A stretch of DNA of 64,000 nucleotides from Ctenosaura bakeri. Lineage: Eukaryota; Chordata; Lepidosauria; Squamata; Iguanidae. Under the pieces are notes generated by a model that saw nothing but the letters and a program-made list of their open reading frames with translations, was not told the DNA's origin and made no database searches. The DNA lies in contig CAOLHI010000063.1 in assembly GCA_948474755.1 (NCBI GenBank), forward strand, positions 806,001-870,000, written 5' to 3'. Shown here one piece after another: positions 1 to 11,024 of the stretch (position 1 is its first letter; every line of letters starts with the position of its first letter). Made by a program: the position numbers and the translations under genes.

Positions 1-3000
1 GTGTTTTACAGTAAGGCATAGGAACAAATTTTTCCCCCTTTACATTTGAAAATCAGTTTCTCCAGGTTCTTTGCTGGTAAGGAATCTTCACCCTGGTTAA
101 TAGTTCCATCTGCCTGTTACTGCACTAACAGTTTCCTTCTTTCTTCCACAGGCCTTCCACTAACTGAGACCTGCTGCCCTACATTTGTCTTTAGAAATGG
201 TGCAGTTCTGTTCTTAACTGGAGACACTTGTCACTAATAAAAGGTTGATTCCAGTCTCTGATGGTGTGTCAGTTACTGTATCATCAGAACAGCCTTTTTG
301 CTGTTGAACTCTCCCAGACTTCTTTGAAAGACTTACTGCTGCCTTTTACTGAGTGACTCGATTTTTTCAGAAGCACAAGACTTTAGCTACTGTGTCTCTT
401 TGCTTTGTATGCTTTTGCTTTGTACTGTTAACGCCACTGACCCTGACTTTAGAACAGAGCACAAGCCCTTGAATTAATGTTGAATCAGTTTCCTGGGTCT
501 GTCAGAGAAATGGATATGGTGTGAGTGGGAGAGGATGTAACATATGACTTACCTAGTCAGATGTTGCTCTTTTTAAATTATTTTTATTAATGACCTCTTT
601 ACTTGGCCACCTGTGGTCTCTCTGTTGTGTGACAAATTCTTCCAGTGTATTAAAAACAGTTGTCATCAAGTTCATCAAACCAAGGTCCCAATGAAATTGC
701 AACCCACCCCATAGAATTTAATTTCAAGCTGAGCATGTTCACTTTTGTTTTATCTAGGATGCATAGCTGCAGAAGAACAGAGGAGAGCTTCTGCACTTTT
801 AGACATTGGTATAGGAACGGAAATGGCTCTGCTCTGTCTGCTGCTATTCAAGGAGGTAGCTGTAGTGGTGTGCTGTCTGCTCACAGAGACCTGCTATGGC
901 TTGCAGCTTTACGCATGGGAGCTGGCAAGTCAGCTGCTCAGCATCGCTTTCTGTAGTTTGGTTGCTGTTATTAGTAATATCTGCAGTTAAAACAGGAAAT
1001 ACTTTCTAAATGGCTTAAAAGTGCCAAAGGGCATCTGCTTCCTTCTCTCCCACCCTTCTGCCTCTAGTTTATTTCTAACATGAAGTTCCTTTTCCAGTTT
1101 TCTCAGTTGCTGTCAAGCCTTTAAAGCAAGGGTGGGCAATGTGTCAGCTTTCATCTGTTTAGTCTCAACTCCCATTATCTGTCACCATTGGCTTTGCTGT
1201 GGTGGAGATACCACACTATCTGGAAAATTAGAATACAGTATTTGCTGACTTATAAGATTCACTTTTTTCCCAAAAAATACTGTTTGAAAACAAAGTGCGT
1301 CTTATTTGCCAATGTATAAATTGGGTGTGTCTTATATGTGGGTGCATTTTATGTGCTGGCAAATACAGTACCCGTCTCAATTCTAACATTTCAAAGTGTG
1401 GTACCCAGAATCAACATGGTGACTATTTTTTGTTTGTTTAAAGACAAGCCTTTTGGGGTACCTTTTTTTGACTGAATAGTGGGGTAAGAAGTTGTACAAT
1501 AAATGAATATATCTTCCTCATCTTACTTAAGTCAGTACTTTGTCTGAAGCTTGCTTGCAAATGTAAAGCTTGCTTATATGAACTGGTCTCCTGTTAGAGA
1601 AGTTGCACTACACATGTGGAGTAAGGTTTTTGGACAACGAAGAAAGGACCTACCCAGCTGAAGCACAGACAGTTGCACAAGGGGCCCTTGCACATGTAGT
1701 GCATTAAAGTACGCAGACTAGCATGCAAGTATGCACTACCTCTGTGTATTGCCTTTCCACACTGAACTTGTACAATGGATTGTCAACCACGCACTGACGT
1801 ACATACATTGTGTTGGTATTCAGTATAGGGGTTATATAGTGGCAGATCCTCTGAAGCAATGTAGGATCTCAGACATATTCAAGATCATAACCATATTTAT
1901 TAACCTGCCTTACCTTCTTGATTTCCTCTTCCTGCTGTGCAGTCCTGTGATTCAACACTTCTTACTTGTCCTCACATTAATGCTATCTCCTGCCATACCA
2001 GGTTGGGGTTGTACCTTCTACATACAAAGAAAGTAGAACCTAGTGTGTTGGTTCATGTCTGATCAACTACCTATTGTGTTCTAACTACTGGGATTATTTT
2101 TTTAAGTGAAACTAGATGGATTTTGTTGTTATACAAGTAGTTGTGCCATAACACTCTTCGTGGTAGAACAGGAGTGGTCAACATCTGTATTTGCTACCCC
2201 TAATATAAAGACACCAAAGGGGATGTTGAGCGCCTGCTTCCTGATCAGCATTAGCAGGCAGTCATGCTTTTGAGAAAGCCAATGACAATTTAGTAATAAG
2301 GATTTGACAGGTACAGCACTCATGCTCTGGTCTTGTAGATGTTTGCTAAACCCAGGAGAAATACCTGAACTAAAGCCAAGCTAGGCAGCCAGTGGCCTTC
2401 CAACTGCTGAAGTCCAGTTGCCATCAGACATGGTCAGTCTGGCCAGTGTTTCACAATGATAGAATTGTCAATGACTGGACGGCTACACATGCCAACCCTT
2501 GGGCTGTGTGGCACATATAGCAGGTCTTCCTCTAATATTATGTTGGAAGCTAAAATAGAAGAAATAGGAAGACATTGATTTACCCTCTCATCTGTGAATT
2601 TGAACCAAAGATCTACAGTCCACTGACAGGATGAGGTCTACTACATTTTGAGGGTGGTGCAGCAGGAGAGGTGACCTCCAAATTAGAAATTTCATGGTTT
2701 GTGCCTTGAGAAGAAACTACCTCTAAGGTTATTATTATTTTTAAACAAGCATGTTTAAACTTGTCATACTAGAGGAAAAACTCACCACGCGTAAACTGGT
2801 TTTTCTGCTGACATCTGCTCCTGTCTGTCTGCTTTGCCCCATAGCCATGCTATTTACTGTAAGTACTGGATTGGAACCTGGCAGCTACTTTTTCTTCAGA
2901 ATAAAATTCAGCAGGCTAAAACACACTTGTTTAAACATACATTAAATCAAATGGTAGTTTGATTCTCCAGTATAATCACAATCTCTGTACTGGAAATGGA

Positions 3001-3139
3001 AGTTCACGTTACAGCACTGAAGAGCTGAGTCAATAGTTGAGAACAACTGAAGATGAGCAGAAGGGAGCCTAGCTTCTGTTTTCATGGCAAATTTAACTGA
3101 GTGGAAGCTCTTTGGATCAAAGGGGAGTAGATGAGTGAA
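1..3139. other. Unannotated intergenic sequence
   Basis: No gene could be supported here. Two short open stretches follow acceptor-like sites, near 152 and near 758, but neither protein was recognised. An AATAAA lies near 236 and another near 1500. The stretch around 1236-1375 has repeated 'cttata' and 'gtgtctta' words that resemble the ends of a decayed DNA transposon; this is only a resemblance. Base composition is ordinary, mildly AT-rich intergenic DNA. Confidence 0.5.
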
Positions 3140-3240
3140 AAAATGGATTTGTTTACTCAGATTAGTGGTTCCCAAATGTTGGTCCTCCAGATATTTTGGA
3201 TATTAGCTCCCAGAAGTCCCAGCCAGTTTAGCTGATGAAG
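3140..3240. repeat. MITE-type repeat fragment
   Basis: The text 'ggtcctccagatattttgga' and the following 'agctcccagaagtcccagcc' match a pattern that recurs here as 'gttggactacaactcc' (51800 and 32955). It looks like a diverged end of a common short inverted-repeat element of reptile genomes. The family name is not known to me and the boundaries are approximate. Confidence 0.35.
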
Positions 3241-3539
3241 TTCAAAATGTCTATTACTGTTTGCCCAATCTTTTTTCACTTATGTACCCCTTGGCAGCCC
3301 ATTTCTATAAACTATTCTCCTGCTCCACCACCATATCTTTCCTTTGAGAGAAAAAAGACCCATCAGAAAGCTTCTGTGAGCTCTGAGAAGGGATCCCCAC
3401 ACTCACAGGAGGAAAGGCAGGGTGTCAGGCCAGCTCAGGCTGTTCCACCCCCTTGTGCCCCATTATCCACCTACTCACCAGGTGCACTCACTCCTTGTGG
3501 AGAGGGAGACCTCGTGCCAAGGCAAAACAAAAAAGAGTG

Positions 3540-3780
3540 GGGCGGAAGGCTCACGTGAATTCTCAGCACCAGGGCAAAATGTTTAGGAATGGCAGGGGGC
3601 ACTCCAAAGGGGGAAAGGGTTATGTGAGCTTTCCCCACCCCTCATTCCTTTCCCTTTTGCATGGGAATGGGAAGGGGAGAGTCCCAGAAGGGAAGGGGGG
3701 AGTTACTTATGTTTTGTCCACTTTCACAAGGGTTCTGTGCCCTGAAACTTTGCTAAAGTGGAGGGACAACTGTATATTTG
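3540..3780 (-). mobile_element. Tigger-like non-autonomous DNA transposon fragment
   Basis: Read on the minus strand from 3778, this begins 'acagttgtccctccacttt' and continues through 'cagggcacagaaccct' into a CCCC/TTCC-rich interior. The same order of words occurs on the plus strand at 36070-36200, so these are two copies of one family. The terminal pattern (CAGT.GTCCCTCCACATTTG) resembles pogo/Tigger termini. Only one end is recognisable; the other end, toward 3300, could not be found. Confidence 0.5.
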
Positions 3781-3869
3781 TTAAAAATGCATGCACACAA
3801 TGCTCTGTGGCTAAGGTTACCCTAAATGCTGAAATTTAATCTAGGACAGAAGAGGCAACAGCTGGGGAG

Positions 3870-4075
3870 GGACAGGTGGCTTACCTGTAACTGTGGTTCT
3901 TCGAGTGGTCTTCTGTAAAGTCAAACAATGGGGTATTTTGCGCCAGCGCGATACAGCATTCAGAACATTCTGGAAGCCCAAAATCAAGCGTTTTGGCAGT
4001 TGGTTCATCCCCCACATCCCCAGAATATATAAGGCCCCTCCCCGAGTAACAGTCGGTTCCTTTGCCACCATGGTA
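3870..4075 (-). repeat. 3' inverted terminal repeat of DIRS-B
   Basis: From about 3905 to 4045 this stretch is the inverted counterpart of 18355-18520. Shared words include 'acaatggggtattt', 'gatacagcatt', 'tctggaagcc' and 'atataaggcccctcc'. The outermost bases (about 3870-3905, 'ggcttacctgtaactgtgg') belong to the distinct 3' terminus that is also echoed in the internal complementary region. Confidence 0.85.
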
Positions 4076-4129
4076 GCAGCTATAGGAACTAATGAAAAAG
4101 ACATCAAGTGGGGAGGATGGATGGGTTTG

Positions 4130-4212
4130 TGTGACTTCACAAAAGACCACTCAGTTACAGGTAAGCAACCTGTTCTTCTTCTTCGTGGTCTCTGTGAATC
4201 ACACAATGGGGA
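4130..4212 (-). repeat. Internal complementary region of DIRS-B
   Basis: This short block joins the complements of both element ends, the hallmark of DIRS elements. 'gaccactcagttacaggtaa' mirrors the 3' terminus at 3870-3915, and 'cttcttcgtggtctctgtga' with 'acacaatgggg' matches the 5' terminus at 18510-18536. About ten bases present in the terminus (gaagaaccac) are missing between 'actc' and 'agtt'. In DIRS models this region templates circularisation of the cDNA. Confidence 0.8.
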
Positions 4213-4514
4213 GATTAGCAAGCTGTCAAAGATGGAGGTGGGAGATGTCAAATTGTTAATATACACCAGTGATAACAAAACAGCATCAGATTTTTCTTTT
4301 TTTTTTAAATAAATAAATATTGCAATACAATAAATATCATAAATATTATATATACATATTATTAGAATAATATTATTAGAATAATAAATATTTAGTTTAC
4401 AGAACAATCATGTTGTGTTTCTTCAGACCATTCAGAAAGGGTTTTTTCCCTTTCCCTTTTCCTTTTTTTTTTTCCATTATGTTTCTGTGCCAGCTCCCCC
4501 CGCCTTTTTTTTTT
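4213..4514. other. AT-rich non-coding tail inside DIRS-B
   Basis: Sequence between the recombinase stop and the internal complementary region. It holds an AT-rich stretch (4290-4400, repeated 'aaata' and 'ttatta' words) and T-rich runs at 4440-4515. No coding signal. Confidence 0.6.
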
Positions 4515-5271
4515 TCAAAGAACTGCAGAAAACAAAACAGCCCTACCAAAGGATGAATCATTCCTTTCCCTTGCATCTACCCTATAGTGGGTTAATGGCT
4601 GCGACCACATAGTGGCCTCACATATCTCCTCCAATTGTACACTATGCATGAAAGCAGCTGAAGCTAACATTGACCTCGTGGAGTGTGCCCTTACATTTAC
4701 TGGCAACTTTCTTTTAGCAATCTCATAACACAACTTGATTGCAGAATCAACCCATCTAGATATCATTTGGAAAGAAACAGGCTCCCCTAGTTTCTGACTC
4801 AAATAACAGACAAATAACCGCTTAGTTTTCCTTATAGCTGCAGTGCGTTGAACAAGGCAATGCAACTTTTTCTCCAGATTGGTTTCTGGATTCTGCATGT
4901 AAGCTGGCAAAACAATGCCCTGGTTCAGATGAAAGAATGATGCCGCCTTTGGTAAGAAGGTGATATCTGGTCTTAGTGCTACCTTCCCTTTATGAAATTT
5001 CAAAAAGGGTGCATCTACTCTTAAAGCTGCCAACTCATTCGCCCTTCTTGCAGAAGTTATGGCTACAAGGAACAGTGTTTTCCAAGATAACAACTTCATA
5101 TCACAGGTTGCCATTGGCTTAAATGGTCTATGTGTGAGTTGCAACAACACAAAATGTAAATCCCAACCTGGTACCAGAGATTGAGTTGGAGGGTACACGT
5201 GTTTATAGCTCTGTAAAAGTCTTTTAATAGTCAGACTCGAGAAACAGGAAGGTCTTCCCTTAATCAGTAGG
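4515..5271 (-). pseudogene. Tyrosine recombinase of DIRS-B, main part
   Basis: This encodes the catalytic part of a DIRS tyrosine recombinase, which integrates the circular cDNA. The 227-residue open stretch 5198-4515 contains the Arg-I region 'SARRANELAAL', the H-x-x-R box as 'AHSTRSMLAS', and the C-terminal 'HYRVD' around the catalytic tyrosine. Compared with DIRS-A, three residues just before that tyrosine are missing (B 'WSQPLTHYR', A 'WSQPSTFVRHYR'). The frame is open back to about 5270, where DIRS-A inserted; the N-terminal part of the same gene lies at 11362-11575. The split, the small deletion and a stop in the N-terminal part mean it cannot act. Confidence 0.88.
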
Positions 5272-5279
5272 TACCAGGA

Positions 5280-5452
5280 GTTCTCCTTCGTGGTCTCTGT
5301 GCCTCACACATTAGGAGCTTTCGCGCCTGCGCGATAGCGTTCGGAAACTTCCAGAGCTTGTTCGCTTGGTGGGAACCCCTCCTCCACGCCGGTACTGCGC
5401 ATGCTCCTCCCACCGAGCAACAGTCTCTCCTCAGTTCTTTTTCGTCCGCCAT
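5280..5452 (+). repeat. 5' inverted terminal repeat of DIRS-A
   Basis: From 5303 ('acacattaggagctttc') to about 5452 this is nearly identical to the reverse complement of 11173-11318, with only scattered substitutions. The first 20 bases (ttctccttcgtggtctctgt) are the special 5' terminus repeated as a complement in the internal complementary region at 11030-11075. The repeat is CpG-rich and may carry the element's promoter (inference). Confidence 0.88.
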
Positions 5453-5639
5453 CGCATACAGAAGGTTCTTTAGCTTGTTCCTCGCTATTTCTTCTGCTTG
5501 GTTGTTTTTTATCTCGGTTTTTGGACTTTTTGGACTGTTTCTGGACCTCTCTCTCGGACTTCCCCTTGGACTTGGTAAAATTCGGACTTCTCCGCGTTTT
5601 CTCATAACTTCGTCGGTCGTCTTACGTCCGCACTGTTTA

Positions 5640-8068
5640 GGAACTGCCTTTCGTGTGGGTGTAAGGTCGCTCTTTCCGACGGCCATAAGGAGTGCCTCTT
5701 CTGCTTGGGCGAGACCCACAACACCCGGACTTGCCCAAGCTGCCGAGAGTTTACTGCCCAAACTCTCCAGAACAGGTCTTCAAGACTAAAATCTTTTTGT
5801 TGGGAGCAGTCTTTGAAGGCAATAGAAGAGACCTCTCATTCCAAGATGGCCGACAAGGGGGCGACCACATCATCAACGGTATCGGCGGCTGCCGTTCCAT
5901 CTACTTCGTCGGCATCGGGCTCGGTGCCAGTGTCGAGAACGCCCCCATCACAGTGCTACCGAGGATCCCGAAGCAGTCGGCGGCTGCCAAATCAGCGAAA
6001 GGGTCCTCAACGGCGAAGAAGGCTGAGGCTCCAGCCAAAGAGACGCCTCAGAAGAAACGCCCTGCTCCGGACGGAGACAAGGGAAAAGAGAAGGAGAAGG
6101 ACAAGAAAAAGAAGAGGAAGGAGAAGAAGCGCTCCCCGGCTGGGGAAATTCGTCTTCCTACTCCTCCTCCGACTCTTGAGCCTTCGAAAGGGCGAGGCGA
6201 GCCCATCGATCTCTCGGATGACGAGATCGAGGACGTTCCCCAAGAACGCCCGGACTCGCCGGTGGAGGAACCTCCAACCCTGGTGGAGGAACAACACCAC
6301 CGCCCTTCAAGCCGTCGCAGGAACGGCGCTCCCTGTCAGCTAGATCTCGGTCATGCTCCTCGGAGCTGCCGCAAAGATCACCGCCTCCACAGGAGACACA
6401 AGAGGAACAACCCCGCTCTTCTGCCTCCCGGTACACCTCGGCGTCCTACGTGGCAAGGTACGCCAGGGAATCGGAGTGGAGAGAGCACCCAGCGTCCTAC
6501 CGATCACATTCTCCATCGTACTGGGATCGGTACCACCGTGATCCAAGGCGCTGGGAAACCTTCCGGAGGTCCCGGTCACCTCACCGAGAAGGCCGTCAGT
6601 CCCGGTCCCGCTCACTGGAGAGAGAGGAACGTCGGTACCGCAGATACCGAAGCCGCTCACCTGCTGATCGCCGTTGTGCTGAACGGTCCTTCAGCCGCTC
6701 CCCCTCTCCACGGTACCATAGAGCGAGGGAGCCTTCACCTCGATACCGCGCGGTATCGCCGCCGCCCAGGGTTACGTCCACTGCAACGCGCCCTGTGGAG
6801 TCCGTGGTGACCAAGCAGGCTATGACTACAACGGCCTGCCAGACAACACCTGTCACCATGAAAAAGGTGAAGTCGGTGGTCGCACCGCCTAAACGGGACG
6901 CCTCCACGGTCACCGCTACTACCGCGGACAAGACCAAAACAGCGCAACCTGCGACCACGAGGAAGCAGCCGGAGTGGGAGCAGCGAGAAGATTCACCTAG
7001 CTCCGAATCCTATGACTCCAGCGCCGAATTGGAGGTTTCGGTCGCGGCTTCTCAGGCGTCTCCTCCTCTTGGGTTCGGAGAACCGGTTCCCGATTCAGCA
7101 CCGGAGGACGTACAACAGTTCTCCACGATGCTGCTTCGGATGGCCACCACCTTGGGCCTTAAGATTGCGGATGCAGAACGGGAGGATGACGACTCGGTCT
7201 TCTCCATGGTGGAAGGAAGGCAACCCGCTACCGCCCCGTTGCCTCTTCTCCCCCACATTGGGAAGATTGTAAAGTCCGCGTGGGACAAACCGGCATCGGC
7301 GCAACAGATACCGCAGAGGCTTGAACATCTTTACAGGGTGCAGAAGGATAACGCCGGGTATCTCTTCAACCACCCTGTACCAAACTCTGTGGTCAAGTCG
7401 GCTCAAACGAAGGGGAGCGGCAGACAGCATACCACCCCACCGGACAAGGAAGGCCGCAAGTTGGATGCCTATGCGAGGAGGTTCTACTCCGCCGCCTCCC
7501 TGCACATACGGCTGTCCAACACGCAGGCTTGCCTCGTGGCATACCTGCGCAAGGTCCTGCAGCGTCTGTCCCCGGCCATAGAATCAGTGCAGAAGACATC
7601 CGCCAAGCTACCACCATGATCTTTAACGAGGCAGTGGCTATTTCCCGGCAGCAGATCGTCTCCTCTCGACACGCTGTGGAGATCGCCTCCAGGGTCATGG
7701 CGGGATCTATCGGCTTGCGTCGCCACGCGTGGTTAAGACCAGCGGATATACAAGAGGACACCCGAAGGAAAATTGAAGACCTTCCTTTCGATGGTGAAGG
7801 CCTGTTCAACGCTTCGACGGACGAGGCGTTGGACAACTTAGTTAAAGCGAGGCTGATGGTGAAGAAGATCGGCCTTCACCAAACCTCGCAGGCCCGTAGG
7901 CCTCCTAGTTATCGCCAGTCATGGCGAAGATCATCGACCTCCTCGTTCCAGCAATCTGCCCAGTCTGGCCACACAAGACCTTCCTCAGGGTCATCAGCTA
8001 AACGCCCCTTCAGGCGGCGCCCAACCTCTTCCAAGAAGTCCTCCTCGGACACTAAATCGAGGTTTTGA
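5640..8068 (+). pseudogene. DIRS-A gag, frameshifted
   Basis: Gag-like protein of a DIRS element. An N-terminal Cys/His cluster is visible at about 5650-5735 ('CLFCLGETHNTRTCPSC', preceded by 'CGCKVALSDGHKE'). A Lys-rich stretch follows (about 6050-6135), then an acidic segment (6180-6260), then a long Arg-Ser-rich domain (about 6490-6765, with RSRSP and SPSPRYHR repeats). A conserved C-terminal domain with 'DKEGRKLDAYARRFYSAA' and 'IEDLPFDGEGLFN' ends it. The reading frame changes near 5950, 6285 and 7585, so three indels break it. The C-terminal domain matches that of DIRS-B gag (16887-16114). The true start codon was not established. Confidence 0.82.
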
Positions 8069-8144
8069 CCTGTTTCACGGGTCGCCTCAACAACCTCTCT
8101 TCAGCCTTCCACCAGCCTTTGGAGACCGACCGACCTTAGCTTGA

Positions 8145-9974
8145 CACCTGTCGGAGTGGCAACATGTCACTACGGACTCTTGGGTGCTTTCCATCGTCCG
8201 TCTTGGCTACGCCATCGAGTTTCAAGATATTCCACCTCGAGGCGTTTACTACTCCACTCCGGCAAGCTCGGTCCTCCTGGAAGAGATCCAGTCCCTGCTC
8301 CAGAAAGGAGCAATCGAACAGCTCCCGTCGAAAGCCAGCACTACCGGCTTCTTCTCCTGGTACTTCACGGTACCGAGACCCGACGGTTCCCTTCGACCAA
8401 TTCTCGACCTCAGAGGGGTGAACAAGTACATTCGCCTCAAGAAGTTCAAAATGGTCACGCTACCGTCGATCCTGCCCTTTCTCCATCGAGGGGACTGGTT
8501 CGCCTCCATCGATCTCCGAGACGCCTACTTCCACATTGCCATTCGCCCGCAGCACAGACGATACCTCCGCTTCGCAGTCGATGACACTTGCTACTAGTAT
8601 AAGGTGCTGCCATTCGGACTCTCAACTGCCCCCAGGGTCTTCACAAAATGCGTGGCTCTGGTAGTATCATTCCTGCGGATGAAAGGCGCCTCTGTCTACC
8701 CTTACCTGGACGATTGGCTGTTGGTGGCGTCCTGTAAACAAAGACTTTACCACGACATCCACATGACGTTGACACTCCTTACCCATCTCAGACTACAGGT
8801 CAACCCGAAGAAGTCTCACCTCGAGCCGGCGAGGATGTTGGACTTCATCAGTGCCACTCTGGATTCTATGTCCGCCAGGGCGTACCTACCGGAGACCCCG
8901 GCACAAACCTTGATTCAGGCCGCCGTCCACGCACACGCGGCCTCCACATTATCCGCGAGGAGAATCCAGCAACTGCTGGGCTACATGGCCTCCACAACCG
9001 CGGTCACTTATCTCACAAGACTGAGAGCAAGACCTCTTCAGCACTGGTTCGTCCGCATGTTCGATCCCCTGCGAGACGAACAGAGCATCCGACTGCAGCT
9101 GCCAGAGGAAGTCCGCTCATTCCTCCGATGGTGGCACTCACGAGACAACCTGTTGTCAGGGATGCCCTTCCGACAGCTAACACCAAAGGTGACAGTAACA
9201 ACCGTCGCTTCTCTCTATGGATGGGGGGCTCACTGCAGTGATCTCAAAGTCCGCGACAGATGGAGCGGCGACGAGACGGCTCTCCACATCAACGCCCTCG
9301 AGCTGCTAGCCATCTCGAAAGCACTGCGAGCGTTCCGCCACATTGTTGCCGGGCGCACAGTCCTAGTCCTGACAGACACCACCACCGCTGTCTGTTACGT
9401 CAACAGACAAGGAGGGACTCATTCTACAACTTTACTCAACATCGCCCTCAACCTTTGGAACTGGTGTGCTCGCCTACAAATACATCCCGTAGCTGTTCAC
9501 CTGGCTGGGCAGGAGAACACTACAGCAGACGCCCTCAGCAGAGACACCTCATCCCATCACGAATGGTCCCTCTCCGGAGAGGCGTTCAACCTGATTCGAC
9601 ACCGCTGGGGCGAACCAATGATCGACCTCTTCGCGACCAGGGAAAACGTGAAGTGCAGCCGGTTCTGTTCGAGAGCAGGCCACGATCGAGCCTCCATCGG
9701 GGACGCCTTCCAGTTTCCGTGGACCGGAGAACTCCTGTACGCGTTCCCGCTGCTCAACCGGACGATATCGAAGATCCTAGCCGACCGTGCCGACGCGATC
9801 CTGGTGGCCCCGTATTGGCCGAGGCAGCATTGGTTCACACCCTTGCTACGAGCCGCGCGAGGCGACCTTTTCCGGCTACCACCAACACTGGGCTTGCTCT
9901 CCCACTCAGGCGGCCACATCCTCCATCCGGACCTGCCGCGCCTGGCCCTCCATGCCTGGAGGATATTGCACTAG
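8145..9974 (+). pseudogene. DIRS-A reverse transcriptase / RNase H / methyltransferase-like ORF with amber stop
   Basis: Polymerase ORF of a DIRS element. The RT fingers contain 'ILDLRGVNKYI' and 'ASIDLRDAYFHI'; the catalytic box is 'YPYLDDWLL' near 8700. RNase H follows ('LTDTTTAVCYVNRQGGTHS', then 'HLAGQENTTADALSRD' to about 9545). A C-terminal region containing 'VAPYWPRQHW' is the DAM-methyltransferase-like segment typical of DIRS. A single in-frame TAG at 8595-8597 falls just before 'YKVLPFGLSTAPR'; one transition from CAG would explain it. Otherwise the frame is open from about 8145 to the stop at 9972-9974. The following recombinase overlaps its end in another frame. Confidence 0.88.
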
Positions 9975-10987
9975 ACGATACTGTGCTCGGTAACGTCTTC
10001 ATCACGGCCAGGAAAGAGTCCACCCGTCGCAATTACCAATACAAGTGGCGACGTTTCCTGACTTCCGCTGAAGAGAGGAATGAGCCAATATCGCCCGCCA
10101 GGCTCTCCACCGTCCTCCACTTTCTTCTTCACCTCCGACAGCAGGGCCTGGCCTTTCCGTCCTTGAAGGTCTACCTCTCCACGATCGTGGCATACCAACC
10201 GCCACGATCCTCGGCATCAGCCTTCTTCAGAGACGATACCGTTAAACGGTTCCTGAAGGGATTACAACATCTCTACCCACCGGTATCACCGCCGCTACCA
10301 CTGTGGTCCCTGTCGTTGGTGCTATCGCAGCTTACGAAGCCGCCCTTTGAACCGATGGCGACCTCGAATGACAGGCTGCTCACCTTCAAAACTGCCTTTC
10401 TCGTGGCTGTTACCTCTGCAAGACGAGCGGGTGAGATAACAGCTCTTCGAGTAGACGAGCCCTTCCTGGTCTTCCACAGGGACAAGGTGGTCCTCAGGCC
10501 TGACATCTCGTTCCTGCCGAAGGTGGTGTCCAGTTTCCATCTCAACCAGGACATCATCCTGCCTGCCTTCTTCCCGGACCCGACGACACCGCTGGAATGG
10601 TCCCTTCACTCTCTTGATGTGCGTCGGGCCCTGGCCTTCTACAAGGACAGAACTGCTCCCTTCCGACAGACACCGCATCTCTTCGTATGCTACGGACGAC
10701 GTCGGAAGGGCCACAAGGTGTCCACCCAGTGCTTCTCCAAGTGGGTGGTACAGACTATACAGCTGGCGTACGAGCTTGCGAGGAAGCCTCTGCCAGCCCT
10801 TCTTCGAGCCCACTCCACCGGAGCTGTGGCAACTTCTGCGGTCCTCCTGCAAGGAGTAGACCTACACGAACTCTGCCGTGTGGCGACCTGGTCCCAGCCA
10901 TCGACTTTCGTTCGCCACTACAGGCTCGATTGCCAGTCGCGCAGAGATGCTCAGTTTGGACGTGAGGTGCTGGCTTCCGTACTCTAG
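9950..10987 (+). CDS. DIRS-A tyrosine recombinase, catalytic Arg replaced by Gly
   Basis: Open reading frame for a DIRS tyrosine recombinase, overlapping the end of the RT/RNase H ORF in a different frame. The frame is open far upstream; the recombinase itself starts near 'DTVLGNVFITARKES'. An N-terminal SAM-like core-binding part ('RRNYQYKWRRFL') is followed by the catalytic domain with Arg-I in 'SARRAGEITAL', the His box, 'ATWSQPSTFVRHYRLD' with the catalytic tyrosine, and a stop at 10985-10987. The His box reads HSTG, codon GGA at 10820-10822, where this family has H-x-x-R; DIRS-B keeps HSTR. The ORF is open but the enzyme should be inactive for strand exchange. Confidence 0.85.
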   Translation, partial: PCLEDIALDDTVLGNVFITARKESTRRNYQYKWRRFLTSAEERNEPISPARLSTVLHFLLHLRQQGLAFPSLKVYLSTIVAYQPPRSSASAFFRDDTVKRFLKGLQHLYPPVSPPLPLWSLSLVLSQLTKPPFEPMATSNDRLLTFKTAFLVAVTSARRAGEITALRVDEPFLVFHRDKVVLRPDISFLPKVVSSFHLNQDIILPAFFPDPTTPLEWSLHSLDVRRALAFYKDRTAPFRQTPHLFVCYGRRRKGHKVSTQCFSKWVVQTIQLAYELARKPLPALLRAHSTGAVATSAVLLQGVDLHELCRVATWSQPSTFVRHYRLDCQSRRDAQFGREVLASVL

Positions 10988-11024
10988 GACCTGACCCGCC
11001 ATCCAACCGGTAAGCTACACAGTC

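Noticed and set aside
140..250. Possible terminal exon: acceptor-like 'cttccacag' at 143-151, short open frame and AATAAA near 236
   Set aside because: None of the three frames gave a protein I recognise, and MCOLN1, the usual upstream neighbour of PNPLA6 in mammals, has a different C-terminus. Chance cannot be excluded.
745..990. 81-residue hydrophobic open frame with acceptor-like and donor-like edges (758-858)
   Set aside because: No family recognised and no neighbouring exons; composition could arise by chance.
10322..10852. 176-residue minus-strand ORF, and other long reverse ORFs within 6000-10900
   Set aside because: These are antisense shadows of the GC-rich DIRS-A genes, with no motif of their own.
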